From Warburgia ugandensis (taxonomy: Eukaryota > Streptophyta > Magnoliopsida > Canellales > Canellaceae): a stretch of DNA of 64,000 nt. The notes below the pieces were generated by a model that saw nothing but the letters and a program-made list of their open reading frames with translations, was not told where the DNA came from and ran no database searches. The position numbers and the translations under genes are program-made. The number at the start of each line of letters is the position of its first letter. Position 1 is the stretch's first letter. This document shows, one piece after another, positions 47,604-59,327 of the stretch. Location of the stretch: contig CP141137.1 of NCBI GenBank assembly GCA_035236585.1, positions 50,366,057-50,430,056 of the forward strand, written 5' to 3'.

Positions 47604-48285
47604 AGCAGATCAACATTGTCGTGCTTAATGAAGAGTAACACTTTGCCAATGAGTGTGACTGCTCTGTTCAGCCCTTCCTTGAGGTCACTTATGCAAGCTT
47701 TCTTGTATGACAAATTCATTGAAAAAGATTAAAGATAGGAATAAAACATTTAGTAACTAAAGATTAATATGAGACACCACGTGGCAATCCAATTACCATG
47801 TTTTAAAAGAATGACTAGAAAAATTGCAAATGCTTACACTTGATCTCTCTGAGAGTTGATGGCAATGGTGCAAGCCGTTTAGCCTTGGTTTGAAATTGTG
47901 AAAAGCATGCATATGAGAAGGACATAAATTCTTGGAAACATGTTTCAGAGCAACTAATACAGTTGTTTACAATTGAAGAACATTTTTCAAGCCACTCATA
48001 AGCGCAATCAAGATAGATTGGGTAAATATGCTTTTGAAGAAACAGAGGAAATGACTAATGAGAAATGTCCACATTCAGATTCTGCTTCAACAAATATCAG
48101 CAAACATCAAAATGAAGAAATTTGTGGACAAGTTGCAAAAGAATTTATATGAAAATGATTGCCTACATACTTATATACAGGATCTTCTAACCTAAACCAA
48201 CTATCACTCCCTTGAAGGTTAACAAAATTTAGGCTGAGTTTACTCCCAAGTATTTGCAAAGTGGTAATATTCAAACTCAGGTTTT
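47604..48285 (-). CDS. Three linked exons of an unrecognised protein-coding gene
   Basis: Minus-strand exons 48285-48179 (acceptor TTACCAG, donor GTATAT), 48030-47838 (acceptor TTCTTCAAAAG, donor GTAAGC) and 47697-47604 (acceptor AAGAAAG, donor GTGAGT) join in consistent phase with no stop. They encode about 130 residues. Readable pieces are ITTLQILGSKLSLNFVNLQG, SDSWFRLEDP, HIYPIYLDCAYEWLEKCSSI, TKAKRLAPLPSTLREIK and SDLKEGLNRAVTLIGKVLLF. The pattern is helical and Leu/Cys-rich, like part of a large repeat or scaffold protein. I do not recognise the family. Upstream exons (61972 and 63531) lie beyond the Athila-like element, so that element interrupts this gene. The first donor is weak. Confidence 0.55.
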
Positions 48286-48771
48286 CTGGTAAGCCTTATT
48301 GGATGTCGTAAACATCCTGGCATTATTTAAAAGACAAACACCACTGCTTAATTCCACCTATCTGTTAGGCTGCCCCTTAGTGTCTCCTCCAATCATCAAC
48401 CTCCAATGGCTTTTGCATCTGACCTTCAACAAGACTCCTTCCCCTCAGTTTCCAGCCACCGTCTACCACCCCAAATTGATATTGATTCTGCACTCCAGTG
48501 GCTTCTGCACCCGAATCCATGTTCATTCGGCCTTCCCCTGCCAGGATATCTAGCTGCCCCACCAGCCTCAATCTTTCCTACCAGCTCTCTGCTGTCTTTC
48601 TCACCCACGTAAGGTGCCAACCCCCGGTTCCTGGTAAGTCCATCCTGCGCTGAACAAACCTTAATTTCATTCTGGAAATGAAAGACATGAAGAATATCCA
48701 TAAACATTAGCAAAAGATGTTCCTTACACTATTAAGGCCATAAAATGAAAAACCCAAGGGAAACTAAATGG
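48286..48771. other. Intron-like flank of the Athila insertion
   Basis: Between the exon at 48285 and the target duplication. Plus-strand frames at 48299-48612 are Pro/Ser-rich without a motif. Confidence 0.35.
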
Positions 48772-48776
48772 TCGGT

Positions 48777-50815
48777 TGTTGAATGTTTTACCGCAAGTGC
48801 ACGGGCTATTGTAGGGTAGCTTATGCAAGTACGGGTCGATCCCACGAGGACTTGATTTAAAATGGAGTTTTCAATAAAATCTAATTAATAAAAGAATCAA
48901 AACAAAGAATATAGCAAAATTCAACTATGATAAAATAAAATCTATATTTATTCAATTGTTGCAATGTACACAATTATTTATTCCAAAACACAGAAAATGC
49001 AATAAAATGATCGATCTGGATAAGCTGTCTGGATTGTAATCGTCACTGGATAGTCAAAATGATGATAAAACAGGCAGGGACATAGATGTAAATAGAATAG
49101 GGACCCAGTTGGAATTAACTCGGGGACCCAAATGGAATTAAAACGGGGGACCCAAATGGAATTTCTCGATAAAGGACAGAAGTGGAATTAAAAACAGGGG
49201 ACTCGAGATGGGACATGCGGGATCTTCCCGGGGGCAAATGTGGAATTCGGGGTTTGGTTTTTTTAACAAAAAACCGGGAAAACAACGATGGAAGAAGAGG
49301 AGAAAACCGAAAGAGAAGGGAAGAAGGAAGAAGGGAGAAGAGGAAGGAGAGGAAGAGAAGGAAGATGGGTTCGGGTTTTCTCCCCCCGGGGCCGTCCAGT
49401 CTTTCTGAGAAAAAGACGCTAGGAGAAGGAAGAAGAGGGCAGATCAAGGGAGAGAAGAAGAAGTCCGGGGCTGGGTAGATGCTCGGCGGCACGAGCGGGG
49501 TGGCTAGGAGAAGGAGATGGTCCGTGGAGATCCGGCTTGAGGTGGTGACAACGCGAGAGAAGGATCCACCGTTGGGTGCGGTCTGTCTCGCGTGGAGAAA
49601 AAGCGGGACTCGGGGGGAACAGAAAGACGAGATAGAGAGAGAACTGCGAGAGAGAGTCAAGGGTGATGGAGAGAAGGGCGCTAGTAGGGAGAAAACTAGA
49701 GGGAGAGGGACGAGAGAGGTCGTGCGAGTGAGAGAGTGAAGGTGGAAGGGCGGCACAGGTGGAGGGGCCGTGGCGCCACACGATTCCGGACGTTGCACTG
49801 GGCCTTTGGGTGCTTGTCCGGTGAGGCCTGGAGGCTGGCGTCGTCGACAGCGAGGGAAGGAGCAAAAGTGAAATGGAAAAAATGACGCCTCGGTGCGTTG
49901 TGGACTGGATTGGGCGGAGATAGAAAATGGTCTTAGACGGGGTTTGTAGGAAGGTGAACAAAGGAAGGGTTGTGCGGTGTTGGGTTGTGCGAGGAAACAA
50001 ATAAAGGAGGAAACTAAGAGGGGGAAAAGTGATGCATGGATGGGGAAGGAAGTTGGGAAAGGATAGGTGCATGAGAGGGAATGGTGTTTGGCTAGGGAAT
50101 CAATGGAAATCGAGTGGAATGGTGAAGGGGAAGTTGAGGCCTGGGGAGTGAGAGAAGGGAGAGTAGAGGAAGATCCGGGCGTGAGAGAAGGGAGAGGGAG
50201 TTATGAAGAGAGACTTCGGTACGTGAGAATGAGGAAGGGAAAAAGAAAAAGGAAAGAAGGAAAAAGAAAGTGGAGAAGGAAAAGGAAAGAAAGAAAAAGA
50301 GAAAAAGGAAGGGAAAAGGGAAAAAGAAAGAAAAGAGAAAAGGAAGGAAAAAGGAAGGGAAAGAGGAAAAGGAAAAGGAAAAAAGAAGAAAAGGAAAGAG
50401 GAAAAGGAAAAGGAAAAAGGAAGAAAAGGAAAGAGGAAGAAAAGGAAAGAAAGAAGTGAGGGAAGGAGTTGTTCTTTCCATTTTGTCCATTATTTTTATT
50501 CCATCATCTCCATGGGTAATCTGGTCCATCCATCGCCCTTTAAGATGATCTGCACCGTTATTTTTTACTCGTATTCATCCGTGTGTCCTTTGGTTGATCT
50601 GCAAAAGAAAAGACTAAATTAGAATCATCTGAACCGTACATTAGTTATCTAATGAGCTCTAATGATCATTTGACCGTTGATTTTGACAAATTAAGGTTTG
50701 GATGGTCAATTGGATTTATATTCAAAATCAAGCTAAGTTTTGTAAAATTGAACGGTTAGATGATCTAATTGAACGCTAAATTAGGGAAATTTTGACCAAA
50801 ATTAAACACTTAACA
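48777..50815 (-). repeat. 3' LTR of the Athila-like element
   Basis: 2039 bp. In element orientation it starts TGTTAAGTGTTTAATTTTGG (at 50815) and ends CATTCAACA (at 48777). It holds a long purine/pyrimidine-biased stretch at about 50170-50460. It is nearly identical to the other LTR outside 49010-49900, where many small indels and substitutions occur. Confidence 0.95.
50170..50460. repeat. Purine-only tract in the 3' LTR
   Basis: Almost 300 bp of A and G on the plus strand (AAGAAAAAGGAAAGAAGG-type). It yields spurious Lys/Glu/Arg frames on plus and Phe/Ser/Leu frames on minus. The same tract is at about 60735-61005 in the other LTR, and as pyrimidines in the solo LTR. Confidence 0.95.
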
Positions 50816-50851
50816 CACCCCAACTTGACATTTTGCTAGTCCCGAGCAAAA
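50816..50851 (-). promoter_or_regulatory. Polypurine tract and conserved hairpin before the 3' LTR
   Basis: On the minus strand the sequence just before the LTR reads AAGTTGGGGTG, the plus-strand primer (polypurine) site. A few bases upstream, 50851-50831 forms a 7-bp stem: TTTTGCT and AGCAAAA around CGGGACT. A motif of this kind beside the polypurine tract is, from memory, common in plant Ty3/gypsy elements of this lineage; its role is unknown to me. Confidence 0.75.
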
Positions 50852-52600
50852 CATGCGAAAAACCAAATTTCAATATTTCAAATTTTATTTTTAAGTCAAC
50901 TCCTCTTTTTCCTCAGAGAATTATTTTCAAAAAATCACATCAACTTTATCATACTAATAAAAATGACTGAAAAATTCAAAACCCTACCCATATGCCAAAA
51001 TAATTCCAATTAAGCTCAAATCTCAGAGTGAGTGTGTGCATGTACGGTTACATATGGAATCATCTTGATCTCTAAATAAACTTCTAACTTTTGAACTCTA
51101 TCCGAAATATGTTTTGACCTCAAGCCTCACTAATGACATACACTCAGAAACAAAATCTCTCAGATAAAGGGGTCAAATCATATCTCTCTTTTAATTATGT
51201 GAGTTGATTCAATAAAAGCAAAATTTTCTCACATGTACTCATGAAAATTGGGAGTTACTAAGGAATTTCATTGTTTTGATCCCTTTAGAATAGATGTCAT
51301 TACCTTTGAATATTTAGAAATACCACTCTTTTATATTCTGTCCATTCATTTCCTCATCAAGACTATATTTCTCCTAGAATCAATAGGTCTTTAATTGGGA
51401 CGAAACGTAGGCTTAGGACAGGGTACCAAAGAAAGGGTATAAGGATATTCAAAGTTTCTTCAAAAAAAATAAGTAGAGGTCTTCTAAAGTTGATAATTCT
51501 TTCTTTCTTTGATTTTTTCTAAAGTGAATATTTTTGTTTCCATTTTTCTTTGTATTCTTTTTTTTCTTTTTTTCTTTTTTTCAGACTATTTCAATACTTT
51601 TGAATCACTTTGAAGAATATTTCTTTTCTTGATATCCACTTTTCATTACAACTAAAAGATATTTCTTCATTCTTCTCTAACTCATTTTTCAAAGAAAATG
51701 GGTAATGGATAATTTATCTTTGGGTTAATATGGGTAAAGGATAATTTTGGTGACAAAGAAAAGGCATATTAAAGGCTCAAGTTGGCTAACTAGTGGTAAC
51801 AATACTTTATGGGTAGGCTTTATGTCTCTAGGTTATAACAAGGATGGCCTAAATCATTTCTTAGGTTTCCTATAATCTATCAAATTCAATGAACTTCTAG
51901 AATTTTAAAGATAATATTCTAATTATCCAGGTAATTAGCCAAATTTAAGAGTATGGGATCAATTTTCTTTAAGCATCTTGAAGAAAATTAGGAACATTAT
52001 AACCTCTCACAAAGGATGAATATCTACAAACTCACTTAGGTTATAGGTCTCCACCTTGGAATTTCTTGATCTACAGAATTATAGCCACTTATCAATCTGG
52101 ACTATCTATATGCAACTATTGTACAGATGTGATCTGAGACTTTGCTTTCATAGAATACTTTAGAAAATGAGTAAAAAGATGAATTAATCATATTCAATTC
52201 CATTAATAAGCTAAAGTTATCTAGATTATACTTCAGAAAATCCAATTCTCATCATAGTGTAGGAAATGACCTAAAATTTTTCAATTTTTCAATTTTTTTT
52301 TTTTTTTTGAAAAATCAAGGAAAGCAGCTAAAAAAAATCTAAAAAAAACTAGAATTTGCTAAAAATCTACACCCCCAACCTGACAGAAACATTGTCCTCA
52401 ATGTTTAAAAAGTGGGACCTAAAATGAATATGAGTGATGCGAGAAAACAACAAAAATACAAAATATGAGTACAGAGGGGATCAAATCCACTCAATCCCGA
52501 TAAAACGGATCCTCGAGTTGTGGACTCAACTTGGATTCTCATAATCTAGGAAAGGCTTTAAACGTTGACCATTTACTTTAAAGAATGACCAGGTCCTAAT
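50852..52600 (-). other. Non-coding 3' internal region of the Athila-like element
   Basis: About 1.75 kb between integrase and the polypurine tract, where Athila elements may carry an envelope-like ORF. No ORF with a signal peptide or membrane segment is visible. T-rich tracts occur at 51540-51585 and 52290-52310. Confidence 0.6.
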
Positions 52601-53680
52601 ATTCTCAATCTCGACGGAGTCCCATATGGAAAAACTTCTTTTTACTATATGGACCAGTCCATCGAGATCTAAGCTTACACGGAAATAAGTGAAGCTTAGA
52701 ATTGTAAAGTAGAACCTTTTGGCTTGGAGTAAAGGATTTTCTCATAATCTTCTTATCATGAAAAACTTTCATCTTTTCTTTATATATCCTATTACTCTCA
52801 TATGCTTCTTGCACGATCTCTTCCAACTCATTAAGTTGGAGTTTGCGATGTGAGCCTCGTTTTATTCATATTGAAATTGAATGTCTTTATTGCCCAAATA
52901 AGCTCTATGTTCCAATTCCACGGGCAAATGACAAGCCTTACCGTATACAATACGATAGGGAGACATACCAATCGGGGTGCGATGTGCGATCTGTAAGCCC
53001 AAAGCGCATCGGTCAGTCGAAGAGACCAATCTTTACGATCTGGATTAACAGTCTTTTGAAGGATTTGTTTGATGGCCCGATTAGATACTTCTACTTGTCC
53101 ACTTGTTTGTGGGTGATACGGTGTTGCAACTTTATGTGTAATATTATTTTTTTTTTTAGTGCTTCAAATGGTTTGTTGCAAAAATGTGTACCGTTATCAC
53201 TTATAATGGCTCGAGGGGTCCCGAATCTAGAAAAAATGTTTTCTTTTAAAAATTTAAGGACTGTTTTGTGATCATTATTCCTACACGGGATAGCCTCAAT
53301 CCATTTTGAAACATAGTCTACGGCTAATAAGATATAAATGTAGTCGAAAGAAGGTGGGAATGGACCCATGAAAGCGATACCCCAACAATAAAAAATTTCT
53401 ATGATCGTAATAGGGTTTAGAGGCATCATATTCCCTACGGGTTAGTCCTCCTAACTTTTGACATTGCTCACATAATTCTGAGAACACATGTGTGTCTTTG
53501 AACAACGATGGCCAATAAAACGCGCTACTTGCAAAATCTTTGCCGTGTTTTACGGGCGAGAGAAAAATGTCCACCACATGCTTCGGAATGACAAAAGGAG
53601 ATAACACTATGTTGTTCTAAGTCGGGGACACATCTCCTAATGATTTGATCTGGGCAATATTTAAACGGTATGGATCATCC
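52600..53680 (-). pseudogene. Integrase region of Athila-like pol
   Basis: Retroviral-type integrase in pieces: HFSPVKHGKDFASSAFYWP and CEQCQKLGG (zinc-binding part, about 53640-53440), [12 protein letters not shown] (53390), [20 protein letters not shown] (53320-53265), [20 protein letters not shown] (53232-53170), then in another frame [14 protein letters not shown] (53120-53080). The C-terminal tail has [18 protein letters not shown] and LRSRWTGPY (52770-52640). The family has WGIDFMGP; here the first catalytic Asp is Ala. At least two frameshifts. Confidence 0.9.
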
Positions 53681-53749
53681 AGAAATAGTGCTTAACATTG
53701 GAAAAGAATTTTTTCTTTTCTTGTGTAGTCCAATGTTCAGGAATTTTCC

Positions 53750-54320
53750 CTGTGACTAAATAATTTGCAATATCAGACAAACCCAAGGAGGATGGGAAAC
53801 ATGAAAAAGTTGCTCATCGGGGAAAGTGTCTTTAATTGGCAACTCATCTAAAGGCTGCATTAGGACTAAGCGAGACAGATGATCGGCTACCACATTCTCT
53901 ACTCCCTTTTTATCTTTTATTTCAATGTCAAACTCTTGGAGTAGGAGAATCCATCTAATTAGTCTAAAGCTTAGCATCTTTCTTAGAAAGAAGATACTTG
54001 GTAGAATGGTCGGTGAATATGACTATTTTAGATCCAACCAAGTAAGACCTGAATTTATCCAATGCGAAGACAAGCTAAGAGTTCTTTCTCCCGTAGTAGA
54101 ATAGTTCATTTGGGTGCTTTATTTAAGGTCCTACGGCATAATAGATGACGTATGGCTTCTTTTCTTTTCTACTGTCTAGTACGGCTCTCTACAAAGATAG
54201 TCACCGGCATCACACATGATTTCAAAGGGTAGACTCAATCGTGGCTGCATGATAGGTGCGGTGGTCAACTTGTCTTTCAACTTTATAAAAGCTTCTTGAC
54301 AATCCTCAGTCCACTCAAAA
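53750..54320 (-). pseudogene. RNase H region of Athila-like pol
   Basis: Pieces read FEWTEDCQEAFIKLKDKLTT and IMQPRLSLPFEIMCDA (54320-54215), then [20 protein letters not shown] and [14 protein letters not shown] (53955-53860), the conserved end of the gypsy RNase H segment. Frameshifts and stops lie between the blocks. Confidence 0.88.
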
Positions 54321-54559
54321 GGAGTATCCTTTGTGAGGAGGTAACATAATGGTCTAGATATTGCCTTAAAATCTTTAATGAACCTCTATAGAATCCTGCA
54401 TGACCTAGGAAAGAAGCGAATGTCCCTAATAGATTTTGGAATGGGTAGATTGGAAATTAGATCAACTTTAGCTCGATCTACCTCTATACCTTTAGATGAC
54501 ACAATGTGACCTAAGACAATTCCCTTAGGGACCATGAAATGACATTTTTCCCAATTAAG

Positions 54560-55150
54560 CACTAGGTTCTTTTCTTTACAACGAGTTAAGACTTTTCTTA
54601 GATTTTGAAGACATGTTTCAAAGGTATTAGAAACGAGAAAAGTCGTCCATGAAAACCTCTAAAATTCTCTCCACCATGTCACTGAAAATGCTTAACATGC
54701 AACGTTGAAATGTGGCGGGAGCATTACATAATCCAAATGGCATTCTTTTGTAAGCAAAAGTGCAAAGGACATGTAAATGTGGTCTTTTCCGATCCTCGGG
54801 TGCAATTTCTATTTGGTTATACCCTGAATAACCATCTAAGAAACAATAGTCTGCGATGTCACGCAACCCTTTCTAACATTTGATCAATGAAGGGCAAAGG
54901 AAAATGGTCCTTCCTATGTAACAAGATTCAACTTTCGATAGTCGATACACATACGCCAACCAGAGGTAACCCTGGTAGGGATCAATTCATTGTTGGCATT
55001 AGTTATTCTTGTCACTCCGGACTTCTTTGGAACCACTTGAGTAGGACTTACCCATTTGCTTATCACTTATGGGATAGATGATTCCCACATCAAGCAACTT
55101 TAGGACTTCTGCTCTAACCACATCTTTCATATTAGGATTTAACCTTCTTT
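54560..55150 (-). pseudogene. Reverse transcriptase region of Athila-like pol
   Basis: VVRAEVLKLLDVGIIYPISD (about 55130-55070) begins the domain. Then DYCFLDGYSGYNQIEIAPED, AYKRMPFGLCNAPATFQRCM and LEVFMDDFS (54855-54635) carry motifs up to the catalytic FMDD, which is intact. Stops and frameshifts before and after, including one beside the HVLCTFAYKR block. FMDDFS is typical of the Athila/Tat lineage. Confidence 0.92.
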
Positions 55151-55739
55151 GCATTTGTGACATGGCTTAGCTTCATCCTCTAGATAGATCCTATGGGTGC
55201 GGATTAAAGGGTTAATGCCCTTTATATCGGCTATGGTCCATCTATAAAGCACCTTTGTGTTCTTTTAAAGTGTCTATTAACTTTTCCTCGAGATGTTTCT
55301 ATTGGGAGGAAATTATTACGAGAAAAGTCTCTTTGTCTCCTAAAAAGGCATATTTTAAATGCGAGGGTAGAGATTTCAATTCTAGCTTAGGAGGTTCTAT
55401 GAATGATGGAAGGGGAGTGGACTCCCTCATTGGAAGGTCCTCAAAGGAGGTTTCCATTTTTACGTTTCCATGATAGAGACGGAATCAAGGAGGGCATTAA
55501 CTTCCTCTATTAATGCATCCTCATTAAACTCATTAAAATGGGCCAAACAGCCTCTAGTAGATCCGACAAGGAAGAGGATTGAAACTGATCTTGCACAACC
55601 GAATTGATCATGTTAACACTTGTGCAAATCATCGGTAGTTTCACCAGGTTGCTTACAAATGTTAAAGATGTTTAGCTACTAATGTCATATTGCCAAGAGG
55701 ACGGTTTCATGACACCATTTCTATAGTTGATTAAGGCAT

Positions 55740-56020
55740 TGGACGTAGCCAAAAATGAGTCGTCCCAAGATGAGTATTTCATTCTTCTCATTCTGCACCT
55801 ATTGTGTATCTAGAACTAGAAAATCGACGGGAAACAAAATTGTTCTACTGGACTAACACATCCTCTATTACCCCTCTTGGTATTTTTTACGACGATCAGC
55901 TAGTGGAGCGTAGTAGATGTAGGTTTTAGTTCACCTGCACCTAGCGTTCGTATCACAGAGTATGGTAATAGATTTACACTAGATCTAAATCCGAGAAGAG
56001 CTTGGTTAATCTTGTAGCTG
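55740..56020 (-). pseudogene. Aspartic protease region of Athila-like pol
   Basis: The block SVNLLPYSVIRTLGAGELKP (about 55985-55925) matches the gypsy protease flap-side sequence (family: DLGASVNL.PYS). The catalytic Asp-Leu-Gly triplet before SSVNL is replaced by Gly-Phe-Arg, so the enzyme is dead. Confidence 0.85.
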
Positions 56021-56299
56021 CCAATAATGCAAGTAAGAGTGGGGCAACCGAGGATCTTTGTACTTTGGTGGTGTATGGTGTTGAAGAATAGAGCGACACA
56101 TTCGATCAAAAATGCCTTCTTCTCGGACATTCAATTTTCTCTTTATGGTGCATAAGTCTTTTAAAAATTTGGCATATGATGGGATTTGTTTTATAAAGCA
56201 TCTAAGATCGGTATGTTGATCTTGACTTGCTTGAAAATCTCTAAAATCTCATCATTAGATGCGGACTTTGGGGCTTGACGCAACCTTTGAGGAAATGGA

Positions 56300-58070
56300 G
56301 CAGTATAGGACATGGATCAGCGGTGAGAAACGGGGTCCTTTTGTTTAGAGTTTTCTTTAACTTTCGTGGATTTTTCTACCTTTTCGGTCTTCGAGGCTCA
56401 TCTTTCTCAATTCTTCTACCACTCCCTAAGAATGGTCACAAATTAGTTTGTTCCATGGTAGAGAAATTTAGATGTTTCATCATATGCATTAATGCTAACG
56501 CATGCACTCCCTTAGGGTTTGCTTGTGGTTGAGCTGGGAACTTTCCTTTTTCCATACTTTGCATCATTTGACTCATCATGTTTTTTAATTCATTCATGGG
56601 ATCAGTTGGTTTGTTTTATTTGACTTTCTAATTGAGAAATTTTCCTTTCACGGTTTTGAACGTTTTGATTATCCTCAACATGCCTTTTAGGTGGGGGCAA
56701 GTAAGGTCCGAAGGAGGTTGATGAGTTTGATAAGGTAAGGTAAGAAGTCCTTGGTTTTGTTGATGAGGTTGATATTGTCCTGATTGTGGAACATTAGCGA
56801 TGGGTCCATTTTTCCAACTAAAATTTGGATGGTTTCTCGAGTTGGGGTTATAAGTGTCTCGAATATGGGGAGAAAAGGTCTTTTATATGTGTTAAGTGCA
56901 TTAGCTTGATTATGAAGTACATCTTGAAAGCAGGGATTGTAGGACATTCTGAGTAAGATGTGACGTACTTTCACAAATACTACACACTTGTTCTTCTTTA
57001 TTTGAGTTTTTCTTTCCCATTTCTATGGCTTCTACTTTTCTCGCATTGGATGCTACTTTGGCATTGATATCATCTTTTTTCGAGACATAGCATACATGCC
57101 TCCCTAGCATGGGTGTTATTGGGCTTAGGTCTATCTGTATGTTATTCTTACGAGTCAGCCTGTGTCTGTGCACTTTTAGCTAGCCATTCCAAATACTCCT
57201 CCGCCTCATCCGTTGTTTGTTGAGAAAGTTGCCATTACACATCATCTCTACAACCGGCGCATGTCAGAATTTGGTCCTTCATAAAGAAGCCGATGATGCG
57301 CCATGGTTCATAGCCATGATGTGGGCAAGTGAGTTGTAGTTCTTTGAACCTTTCCCATTGATAGAATGATTCTTTATCCTTCAGGTAAAGTTCATCATTT
57401 TGCGTGACGTATTGGTTTTATGGGTAGGGAAAAACTTCTTTAAGAATTCCCTAGTCATTTCATTCCGGTTCTTATGAAACTGATGGCAAAGTGCATTAAA
57501 CCACATTTTTGCTTTTTCCTTTAAAGAGAAAGGAAAAAGTTTAAGTCCGACAAGATGTCTAGACCTATATTTTGAGTTCTCTGGGTACTACATACCTCAT
57601 CAAATTCTTTAAGGTGCAAATAAGGACTCTCACTATCTAGACCATGGAATTTGGGAAGTAATTGGATTACTCCGTTTTAATTCTAACGCACCAGCATTTT
57701 TGAGGAAGAATTACACGAGGATGGCGTCTTTGGTGCGTGTAGTGAGGGTAGCCTTGTAAAGTTCTACCACGAAAGTTTTGATGACCCTCATTATTATTAT
57801 CCCCATGTTCACTTTGTTGGTCCCACTCCCTATTGTTTCTTCTCCAATCTCTATTTGGTTGATGATTATTCCTCCTTGGTGGAGGTTAATATTCATCTTC
57901 TATCAAGGGTGGTGGGTCCTCATTCATGATGAATGGAGCCCCTTGACTTCCATGGGGTGAATTACCCCTTGAGCGTTGATCAGCCATAGATGTGGCCTGA
58001 TCTTGCAGTATGTCTTTTTGGTCGTACTTGACTAACCTTCCGGTTTTGTCGCGTCTCCAAAAGTGCATAC
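56300..58070 (-). pseudogene. gag region of Athila-like element
   Basis: Minus-strand pieces in broken frames read SPYLHLKEFDEVCST (57635-57590), FPFSLKEKAKMWFNALCHQF (57540-57480), LKDKESFYQWERFKELQLTC and PHHGYEPW (57390-57300), then DEAEEYLEWLAKSAQTQA (57210-57155). This is the retrotransposon gag core. An N-terminal frame at 58068-57886 (MHFWRRDKTGRLVKYDQKD) precedes it. T/G low-complexity tracts lie upstream at 58085-58156. Confidence 0.85.
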
Positions 58071-58159
58071 AAGGGAAGCTTCTTTTCGTTTTTTGTTTTT
58101 TTGTTTTTTGTTTTTTGTTTTTTTTGTTTTGTTTTGTTTTTTGTTTTTTTTTTTTGAGA

Positions 58160-59303
58160 AAGCTAACCTAAATGATGCAACCTAACTTCTAGAATGATGC
58201 GCAAACAAAAGGGCACACTCAAATAATCCTAAGGCTAATAAGCAATATATTTGAGTTTCTTGATTTTCTGTGGGGACGATGCTTTTATTAGCCTAGACTA
58301 GCGCTCCTCTCTATAGAAGTTGATTACTGCTTCTTGGTTGGGTTACGCTCCAAAGTGGTTAATACAACCCTCGTGTAAGGAGGCGTTTGAACCTCAACAA
58401 CGTCAATAGGAGGTGGGGGAAGAGCGAGGCTCTATTAAGTAACCCCAGTAACCACGGTGATCAAAAGCCCTTTGGGTGACGGTAAATCGCGTCCTATTAA
58501 GAGGGTCCTACGAGCATGTGATGGCCTATGGGTCTCTTCGATTGATTTTAAATTAACGTGAAAGGAAGGTTTGCGCGCTTGAGGTGATTATCCTAAGTGG
58601 GCCAAGAGGTGGTGATGAAATCCACCCTTGATCTTATGGGGGTAGGGTGCCCTTACTAATTAATTTCACACACCATGGCAATTCGATCAGCATATAAATC
58701 ACCTTAAAACATTAAACATGCCCTAAGAATGCAATTAAAAGCAGTAAACTAATGCAAAATCCTAAAATGCAACAATTATAAAAAAAATTGCTTCTATATG
58801 AGTTACACTACCAAACGATGGAAATTATTCTAAATGCAAACCCTAATCTAGGAAATAAATGAGTGAGGAAACTCACAGTGGGGTTTCTGATGAAGATCAA
58901 GTGTGGGCCACCTTATCCCACACTTGCCCTGTATTATACAACCCTTTAAATTTTAAAATGGAAATTGCAATTTACAAGGATCCTCACTACAAGATTCACT
59001 CAAAAGGAAAAAGAAAGTCTTATTCTAGGAAAGCAGGGAAGTTTCCAATTTGGTGAAGATCCACTTGCCAAATTCCTCTACTTTCCTATTTCCTGAAAAA
59101 TAAAATTAGAAATTAGTACCAAATTCAGGAAACAAGGTGATTATGCCCTAAAATTTTTTTTGAAAAATGCACCTAAAATTTCCTAAAATGCTAAAACTTG
59201 CAATTCCTAATTTTATGTATTTTTTTGGATTTTTCTGATTTTTTTAAAATTTTCTGATTTTTTTGGATTTTTTAATTAAATTTTATGAAAACTCTTTTGC
59301 AAG
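58160..59303 (-). other. Untranslated leader of the Athila-like element
   Basis: Non-coding sequence between the primer site and gag. It includes short runs of Pro/Gly-type low complexity but no ORF that I can support. Confidence 0.6.
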
Positions 59304-59321
59304 TCCCCGGCAACGGCGCCA
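59304..59321 (-). promoter_or_regulatory. Primer-binding site (tRNA-Asp)
   Basis: The minus strand reads TGGCGCCGTTGCCGGGGA, complementary to the 3' end of plant tRNA-Asp, starting 6 nt inside the 5' LTR (59328). This is the primer used by Athila-type elements. Confidence 0.93.
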
Positions 59322-59327
59322 AAAACT

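Noticed and set aside
49115..50548. Frames of 130-227 codons within the left LTR
   Set aside because: LTR sequence with purine-biased low complexity. Homologous frames in the right LTR are disrupted differently, so there is no coding constraint.
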